From: a virus
Virus record (IMG/VR): IMGVR_UViG_3300034107_000316
Coordinates: 1-33,530 of that record
DNA: 33,530 bases
Reading direction: 5' to 3' (one strand)
The notes under the pieces were generated by a model, which saw nothing but the letters and a program-made list of their open reading frames with translations, was not told the DNA's origin and ran no database searches. How positions within the stretch are numbered: the first letter of the stretch is position 1; each line of letters begins with the position of its first letter. A program made the translations under genes and the position numbers. Of the stretch, positions 28,610 through 33,530 are shown piece by piece.

Positions 28610-29662
28610 TTATTTTCTTTTGTTTTTTAAGTTTTCTAATGCTGATTTTGCGTCGTTAACAACAAGTTTACCAGCCGTTTGTTTGTCTTTTTTGTCTGCT
28701 CCATCAAAGCGAGAAGTAATACCAGCTTTAAGCTCTTTTACTTCTTTTACGATGTTTGTAATTTGAATTTCTTGTTCTGCAATAGTTACAGCACTTGCTT
28801 GTAATTCCGCTTCTTTGTCAGCTAATTGCTTTCTTAAGGCATCTAACTCAACATCACCTGAAACAACTATTTCAGTTAATTCACCAGCTAGGAAAATGTA
28901 AGTACTACCGTCTGGCATAATGTACTCACCTTCTGCGGGTGCTCCGTCAATTGTAGCAATTGCACCAACAGTAGGAGTTTCACCCTCCATTACTTCGGTA
29001 AATTCAATAGCCACACCATTTGCATCCTGTAACACGATATTTAAAATCGGTTTTTTGAATGCGTTTAAAATAGAATTGAATTTATCCTCAATCCAGCTTT
29101 TGTCTTCTTTGTTCATCGGTTTATCATTGTTTAAATTAAGATACGCTTTTGCTAGGATAGGCTCGTTTAATGATGTCGCAAATCCTAATGATGTCGCTTG
29201 GTCTTCAGTAAGCCAAGTTTCATTTCTTAAAAGAGGTGCAATTGCATCCGTTCCTAGTCCTGTTTGGTTGGTGTAAAATTTTATTAGTTTAGTCTCACAA
29301 TCTCTAACACTTTGTGCATACAATTCAATTTCATCAGCCGTGCCATCTATACCACCCATTGGAGAGTGAATCATAAATTGAGTACCGCTCGTTAAAATTC
29401 TTTTGTCACCTACCATAAAAATAACAGTCGCAATAGATGCAACTAATCCACTTCCTACGGTTGTAATTGGTAATTTTAAAGAATGTAAATAATTGAAAAT
29501 ATCAAAGCCAGTATCTACAACACCGCCTTCTGAATTAATATGTACACGAAAAGATGTCGCACCTACTTGTGATTTTACTTGTTGAATAATATCGATTAAC
29601 TCCGTTCCTTTTTGGTCTGGAGTGCTTCCAATTTGTCCGTTTATGTAAATAGTTCCTTCCAT
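28610..29662 (-). CDS. ClpP-like prohead protease fused to a scaffold-like C-terminus
   Basis: I start at ATG 29662 (MEGTIYINGQ), giving 350 aa; an in-frame TTG 9 bases upstream is less likely. Residues 1-170 are a ClpP/S49-type serine protease: HINSEGGVVDTG, the nucleophile in GLVASIATV (S76), the histidine in FMIHSPMGG (H99) and the acidic region NETWLTEDQA (E148 probable). About 190-265 is a beta domain with the sequence ATIDGAPAEGEYIMPDGST. About 270-325 is a coiled coil followed by a basic tail, as in scaffolds. The protein would assemble the prohead and then cleave its own scaffold part. Confidence 0.88.
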   Translation of the reverse strand: MEGTIYINGQIGSTPDQKGTELIDIIQQVKSQVGATSFRVHINSEGGVVDTGFDIFNYLHSLKLPITTVGSGLVASIATVIFMVGDKRILTSGTQFMIHSPMGGIDGTADEIELYAQSVRDCETKLIKFYTNQTGLGTDAIAPLLRNETWLTEDQATSLGFATSLNEPILAKAYLNLNNDKPMNKEDKSWIEDKFNSILNAFKKPILNIVLQDANGVAIEFTEVMEGETPTVGAIATIDGAPAEGEYIMPDGSTYIFLAGELTEIVVSGDVELDALRKQLADKEAELQASAVTIAEQEIQITNIVKEVKELKAGITSRFDGADKKDKQTAGKLVVNDAKSALENLKNKRK

Positions 29663-29671
29663 ATTGCACAA

Positions 29672-29679
29672 ATTTACAA
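29672..29679 (-). promoter_or_regulatory. Possible promoter just before the protease gene
   Basis: The minus strand reads TGTAAATTTGTGCAATATGG. TAAATTTG fits the TAnnTTTG -7 box and ends about 10 bases before the protease ATG; a TTG lies about 24 bases further upstream. If active, it would give a leaderless or almost leaderless mRNA for protease and capsid. It could be a chance match. Confidence 0.3.
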
Positions 29680-29716
29680 CATGTTAGAATTAACTTTTTA
29701 CAATATTCGTTGTAAA

Positions 29717-29941
29717 TTAACGCTCCATAAAATTAATGATATTCCGAATCGTATTTTCGGAACAATTATATTTGTCGCTGCAATAGGTAATTGCTACCGA
29801 TTTTTTATTACTTATTTTTTCATGCAAATAGGTATCATAAATAGTAAGATAATCCATAATATGGACCGATATAATGCCTCTATTTACCATTTCAACAAAA
29901 CTTTCAAAACCAATTTCTTTTAAATAATCGTAATTTACCAT
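29717..29941 (-). CDS. Small protein with helix-turn-helix-like C-terminus, 74 aa
   Basis: I place the start at ATG 29941 (MVNYDYLKEIGFESFVEMVN), which overlaps the previous stop in the arrangement ATGGTAA. An upstream ATG at 29956 is possible. The C-terminal part (KSVAITYCSDKYNCSENTIR, then NIINFMER) looks like a helix-turn-helix, with the 'S-D-K-Y-N-C-S-E-N-T-I-R' stretch as turn and recognition helix. It could regulate the protease-capsid genes that follow, but a structural role is equally possible. Confidence 0.62.
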   Translation of the reverse strand: MVNYDYLKEIGFESFVEMVNRGIISVHIMDYLTIYDTYLHEKISNKKSVAITYCSDKYNCSENTIRNIINFMER

Positions 29942-30180
29942 AATTCCTTTGGACAAGTTTCTAATTCACTTCTAATTTTTGCACTTATTGGACAATAACA
30001 TAGCCCGCAGTAATGCCCCTCGATTTCTTTTAAGTCATCTTTTATCAAAGCAAGTAACTTGCCCTCTTTTAATTCGGGACAAGTTACGCATTTTGATGCT
30101 CTTTTTTCTGCTAGTTGTTCAGAAACTTCGCTTTTGTCAATCCAGTTGCTCCAACCGTTTAAAATGTTTTTTATATTCAT
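29935..30180 (-). CDS. Cysteine-rich small protein (CxxCP...CxxCxCP...CP..W type), 81 aa
   Basis: The ATG at 30180 (MNIKNILNGWSNWIDKSEVS) lies 4 bases after the tape measure stop; a frame from 30201 is also open. Six cysteines follow a regular scheme: CVTCPELKEG, then CGLCYCPISAKIRS, then TCPKELW. This 'CxxCP...C..C.CP...AK..S...CP...W' scheme is shared by a family of small proteins found in many tailed phages, probably metal-binding. The function of that family is unknown to me. It is encoded between the tape measure gene and the HTH-like gene. Confidence 0.72.
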   Translation of the reverse strand: MNIKNILNGWSNWIDKSEVSEQLAEKRASKCVTCPELKEGKLLALIKDDLKEIEGHYCGLCYCPISAKIRSELETCPKELW

Positions 30181-30184
30181 AGCT

Positions 30185-33028
30185 TTATAAATCGGCTCCA
30201 CTTTTTACACTTGCATATCTATTACCAACGCTTTGGATTTCTTCAACTGCTACTACGGGTGCAGGTAGTAAGGACATTGCCTCAACTATTCCGTTAAAAT
30301 CAATACTATCTGGTTTAACTCCTTGCGTTATAATTCCACCACCAGCAAAGAAACCGCCACTACTAGAACCGCCTGAATGCGCATTATTAAAATCCATAAA
30401 TGATGCAAAGGCGTTTCTGTTTAATATTCCAATTCCTTCACCCGCTTCGGCTTCAAATCGTGTGCCGTCCTCTCCAAAGAATTTAGTACCACCAGCGCTA
30501 TGCCTTTTACCGCCAATTTCTTGAATCCCTCCTTTTTCAAATTTAGCACCGTTAATTTGTGCTATACTTTTTGCCGTAGTTGCAACAGTTCCAGCAATTT
30601 GAATACCTCTTGAAATTGAGGCAAATGGTTCCGGAAATACGGAAGGAGTTTTTAATATTTCAGTAACTGATAATGCTCCGTTAATTACAGCAGTCGCACT
30701 TGAAATAGCTTTATTTTTTCCAAATAACCCCTCTAATCCTGCACCTACTTTTAACATTTCTTTAAGCTGTCCTTCTGTTCTACTTAAAGATGCAAGCCTA
30801 TCCATTTCTATTTTTTTGTCGTCAGCTTGTTTCTTTTTTTCGTCGTATTGTTCTTGCGTTAATTTCTTAGCCTCTAGTGCTAGTGTAAGTTGTGCCAATT
30901 CAGATTCATATTTGAATTGATTGCTTAACATGTCCTCTTGAAATTTTGTTTCTGCATTAGCTAAATCAATTTCTTTTTGCGCTGCTAGTTGTTCGGCTTG
31001 TTGTTGCTTGGTTTGATCGTCTAAAGTTTTTTTGTTGGTTTTTATTGTCGTTTCGGTTTCGTTTGCTAATGCAATACGCCCTGTTTCGTATTCCATTTCA
31101 GCAACGGTTAGTTGCTCGTTATTTAGTTTTTTGTCTTCTATTTTTTTAACATCGACACCTTTCTCTTTTGCTAAAATATCTAATTGTCTTTTTTCAATTT
31201 CACGTAAACGACGCTCTTCCTCTTTTACTAATTCATCGGTCAACAATTTAGAACTATCCAGTTTGCTTTGATTTGTTTGTAAAAATAAAGTCAATTCAGC
31301 GTTTGCAAATTGCAACATTGTTTCCGCATTTTGTTGGGCGAATGTTTGGGATAATTTTAATTTCTCACTTTCGTATTGAGTTTTAGAAATTTTACCTTTA
31401 TCAAATTGCAATTTTAAATCTGCGTTTTCTTTGTCGTAAAGTTGTTTATTGTATTGGTATGTTTGTTCTGCTGTTTTTGATTTCTCACCCTCTTTGATTT
31501 TATAAAGTTCGATTTCTTCTTTTGATTTTGTAAGCTGTAATTCGATTGCTTTGTTTTGTCTTTCAACTTCTTTCGCAGCCGCTTCTTTTGCTGCTGTTTC
31601 TTGTTCTTTTTTTAATCCAGACAAAACCTTTGTTTGTTCTAACCTTGCGTTAAGTCCTCGATCTTGTGCATCGTCCAAACTTTTTTCTAAGTCAATCATT
31701 TTTTGTTGTTCTGCAATAGTAATTGATTTCGCATCTTTCATGGAATACTCTAATTGCAAAGCCTTAATTTTCTTTTGAATTATCTCCTCCTCTTTTTTAC
31801 CAAGTTCAGCAGTCAAACGTATAATTTCATTTGCAGCAACACCCCTTTCAGCAAAAGTTCGTGAGGTATCTTTTGATATTAATAATTGTGCATCGATAGC
31901 ATCGTTAGTTTTTATTTGCGCTCTTTGAAATGCTAATTCGCTTCTTTCAATATCCTTTTTTAATCGGTCAATTTCTTGACCTTTTTTAATTGCAGCGTCT
32001 AAAAATTTACCTGTTTCTTTTGCTCCGTTTTTAATTTTGTCGGTCATATTTTCAACACCCGTACCAGCTTGTAAAACTCCGTTTGTTACTTTCTTAAAAT
32101 CGAGTTCGATAATACCTTCTAAAATTTTACCAAATGCAGTGAAGCGATTAATTAAATTCGTTTTCACAAATTCGTACAACTCATTTAAAGTCTTTTTAGG
32201 GTTGCTAAATGCTTCAAATAAATACTTACCTACACTTTGTAAAACGCCCATTAAAGAGGACATAACAGCTTGTAATGGTCTAGTAACCGACGTTACTGCA
32301 TCGATACCTTCTTGCGATGACTTCAAATAATTAACCAACGCACCAACTACTAAACCGATTGCAGCTATAACCGCCCCTATTGGGGTTGCTATAAATGCCA
32401 AAGACGCTCTAGTAATACCCATAATTCCCTGAATCATGCCACCCATTGAGTTAGAAAGTAGATTTGTAACCCCACCAGCTTCTTGACTACGTTGTATAAA
32501 CCCACCAATTCCACCATTAAAGATATTCATTTCTTGGAATGCTTCTTTAATACTCTCTTTATAGTTCCCTATATTGATTTTTTGCTGTAAATACTGGTCT
32601 CCGTTTTGTTTTATAAAGTTGTTATTCTCATCTAACTTGGCATTTAAAGCTGTTATTTGCGCTTGACCTTCAACCGTTGTAGCGTTTGTTTCGTTTCGTA
32701 GCTTGTTAAGCATTTGATTTTGTTGCCTTGCCTCTGCTATACTCGTAGCTTCTGTGTTTAAGGCCATCGAAAGTAAGTCCGATTGTACGGCTTGCGTTTG
32801 TGTAGCTTTTCCGCTTTCTTGGATAACCTTAATATTTGATGAATAGGCACCGTTTAACGACTTTAATACCGCTTCATTTTGCACAAATGCCTCGCTCGAT
32901 TTGTCACCCGAAGCGGTCAAATCCTTTTGAGTGTTTTTTAATGCGTCAATTTCTTTTTTTAAATCCGATGTAGATTTCAACAAAGCATTTATGTCGATGT
33001 CCAATTCTGCAATTACTATTTTTGCCAT
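30185..33028 (-). CDS. Tail tape measure protein
   Basis: A 947-residue protein, the longest in the genome. It is mostly alpha-helical, with extended Lys/Glu/Gln-rich coiled coils (about 30-165 and 345-770). A hydrophobic segment is at about 208-235 (ASLAFIATPIGAVIAAIGLV and following), as is usual in tape measure proteins. A Gly-rich C-terminal part follows (GGSSSGGFFAGGGI). At about 0.15 nm per residue it predicts a tail near 140 nm, i.e. a siphophage. It overlaps the 710-aa tail gene (TAATG). No lytic transglycosylase or peptidase motif was seen in it. Confidence 0.92.
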   Translation of the reverse strand: MAKIVIAELDIDINALLKSTSDLKKEIDALKNTQKDLTASGDKSSEAFVQNEAVLKSLNGAYSSNIKVIQESGKATQTQAVQSDLLSMALNTEATSIAEARQQNQMLNKLRNETNATTVEGQAQITALNAKLDENNNFIKQNGDQYLQQKINIGNYKESIKEAFQEMNIFNGGIGGFIQRSQEAGGVTNLLSNSMGGMIQGIMGITRASLAFIATPIGAVIAAIGLVVGALVNYLKSSQEGIDAVTSVTRPLQAVMSSLMGVLQSVGKYLFEAFSNPKKTLNELYEFVKTNLINRFTAFGKILEGIIELDFKKVTNGVLQAGTGVENMTDKIKNGAKETGKFLDAAIKKGQEIDRLKKDIERSELAFQRAQIKTNDAIDAQLLISKDTSRTFAERGVAANEIIRLTAELGKKEEEIIQKKIKALQLEYSMKDAKSITIAEQQKMIDLEKSLDDAQDRGLNARLEQTKVLSGLKKEQETAAKEAAAKEVERQNKAIELQLTKSKEEIELYKIKEGEKSKTAEQTYQYNKQLYDKENADLKLQFDKGKISKTQYESEKLKLSQTFAQQNAETMLQFANAELTLFLQTNQSKLDSSKLLTDELVKEEERRLREIEKRQLDILAKEKGVDVKKIEDKKLNNEQLTVAEMEYETGRIALANETETTIKTNKKTLDDQTKQQQAEQLAAQKEIDLANAETKFQEDMLSNQFKYESELAQLTLALEAKKLTQEQYDEKKKQADDKKIEMDRLASLSRTEGQLKEMLKVGAGLEGLFGKNKAISSATAVINGALSVTEILKTPSVFPEPFASISRGIQIAGTVATTAKSIAQINGAKFEKGGIQEIGGKRHSAGGTKFFGEDGTRFEAEAGEGIGILNRNAFASFMDFNNAHSGGSSSGGFFAGGGIITQGVKPDSIDFNGIVEAMSLLPAPVVAVEEIQSVGNRYASVKSGADL

Positions 33029-33530
33029 TATATTACTGTTATTGTTAGATTGTTTGATTGTAAAACTGGTTCTGTTGACCCTCTTAATTCTATTTCGATG
33101 TTTGCGGTGTAAACTCCAGCGGTTGGATATTTAATTGTAATAAATTGATTACTACCAGCCATTTGCTCACTACCTACTGGAATTGTTTTTATCGAATAGT
33201 TATCCGTGTAAATTGTATCTTGATAAATTGTAACTTCTTGGTTTACTGCAATTGTAATTTCTCGATTGCTTAATCCAAAATGAATAAACGGGTTTGGCAT
33301 TCTAGGCTCGAAATTCGGAGCGGTGAAAACTACTTGTATTAATTCAACTTTTGTAATTCCTTTTTTCTCAAAGTTGTTTACTTTATTTAAAATAAAATAC
33401 GAGCTCAATTGTTTGATCCAATATAACTTTGAAAAATCCATATCCGATATATCTTTTTCGCTTAGGTAAATTGTAGCATCTACAATTTTTGAGTAGTTTA
33501 AAATAGAACCGATATTTGCATAATATTGAT
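33028..33530 (-). CDS. C-terminal part of the 710-aa tail protein (continues from 1-1757)
   Basis: This is the rest of the gene that starts at 1757. The apparent start MDFSKLYW at 33441 is an internal methionine: the same codon is at 38-36, and 1757 minus 38 is 573 codons, in frame. Residues up to 710 include a beta-rich domain (VELIQVVFTAPNFEPRMPNP, then YPTAGVYTANIEIELRG) like an Ig-type sandwich. The stop overlaps the tape measure start as TAATG. Bases 33404-33530 duplicate 1-127. Confidence 0.87.
   Translation of the reverse strand, partial: QYYANIGSILNYSKIVDATIYLSEKDISDMDFSKLYWIKQLSSYFILNKVNNFEKKGITKVELIQVVFTAPNFEPRMPNPFIHFGLSNREITIAVNQEVTIYQDTIYTDNYSIKTIPVGSEQMAGSNQFITIKYPTAGVYTANIEIELRGSTEPVLQSNNLTITVI
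33404..33530. repeat. Terminal direct repeat, right copy
   Basis: Identical to bases 1-127. It should be counted once in the closed genome. Confidence 0.93.

Noticed and set aside
29662-29671. TTG at 29671 as start of the protease gene
   Set aside because: The ATG at 29662 gives a normal ClpP-like N-terminus, and the TTG falls within or next to a possible promoter box.
1-33530. Prophage or integrative element
   Set aside because: The sequence closes on itself, has no flanking host genes and no recognisable integrase, excisionase or att repeat.

Overview
The window looks like one complete, circularly closed phage genome. Bases 1-127 are repeated exactly at 33404-33530, so the unit is 33,403 bp and one tail gene runs across the two ends. 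Every gene I can support lies on the minus strand. The host is most likely a low-G+C member of the Bacteroidota, probably a flavobacterium. The reasons are the strongly AT-rich sequence, the TAnnTTTG type of -7 promoter box, start codons without clear Shine-Dalgarno sequences, and protein families typical of phages of that phylum (BT4734/VirE-like primase-helicase, DUF3127 OB-fold protein, characteristic tail proteins). The protein set is that of a long-tailed phage (947-residue tape measure protein, tail tube protein, no sheath). I see no integrase and no repressor.

Transcription can be read as one circle in the minus direction. It begins at a consensus promoter at 19794-19823 and returns to a strong terminator at 19907-19933, next to that promoter. 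The first block (19758 down to 15436) is a chain of about 20 very small genes, mostly coupled by ATGA or TAATG overlaps, ending in a solitary DNA methyltransferase. Three shorter units follow, each with its own promoter: recombination (15293-13066: 53-aa, 170-aa and 321-aa proteins, YqaJ-type exonuclease), HNH endonuclease/DUF3127/lipoprotein (12956-11698), and replication (11476-7771: SF2 helicase, primase-helicase). A 257-bp AT-rich gap (7514-7770) holds a nested set of inverted repeats and is a candidate origin or regulatory site. The late block then runs from a VRR-NUC nuclease (7513) through both terminase subunits, tail genes, across the window ends to the tape measure protein, then protease-scaffold, capsid, tail tube, portal, connector, fibre, holin-like proteins, M15 peptidase, a metallophosphoesterase and a tRNA-like RNA at 20006-19938.

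The most interesting signal is a family of three 5' leaders (11488-11564, 12967-13035, 15315-15386), one at the start of each of the three middle units. All fold to the same plan: a two-part hairpin whose 6-8 nt apical loop is complementary to a segment at the very 5' end of the transcript, forming a pseudoknot just upstream of the start codon. The three copies differ in nearly all paired bases yet keep the complementarity. That is covariation inside one genome and suggests an RNA control element that I do not recognise. Other points are the unusual order of structural genes (tail genes between terminase and head genes), a terminator overlapping the end of the capsid gene, and many small proteins of unknown function.
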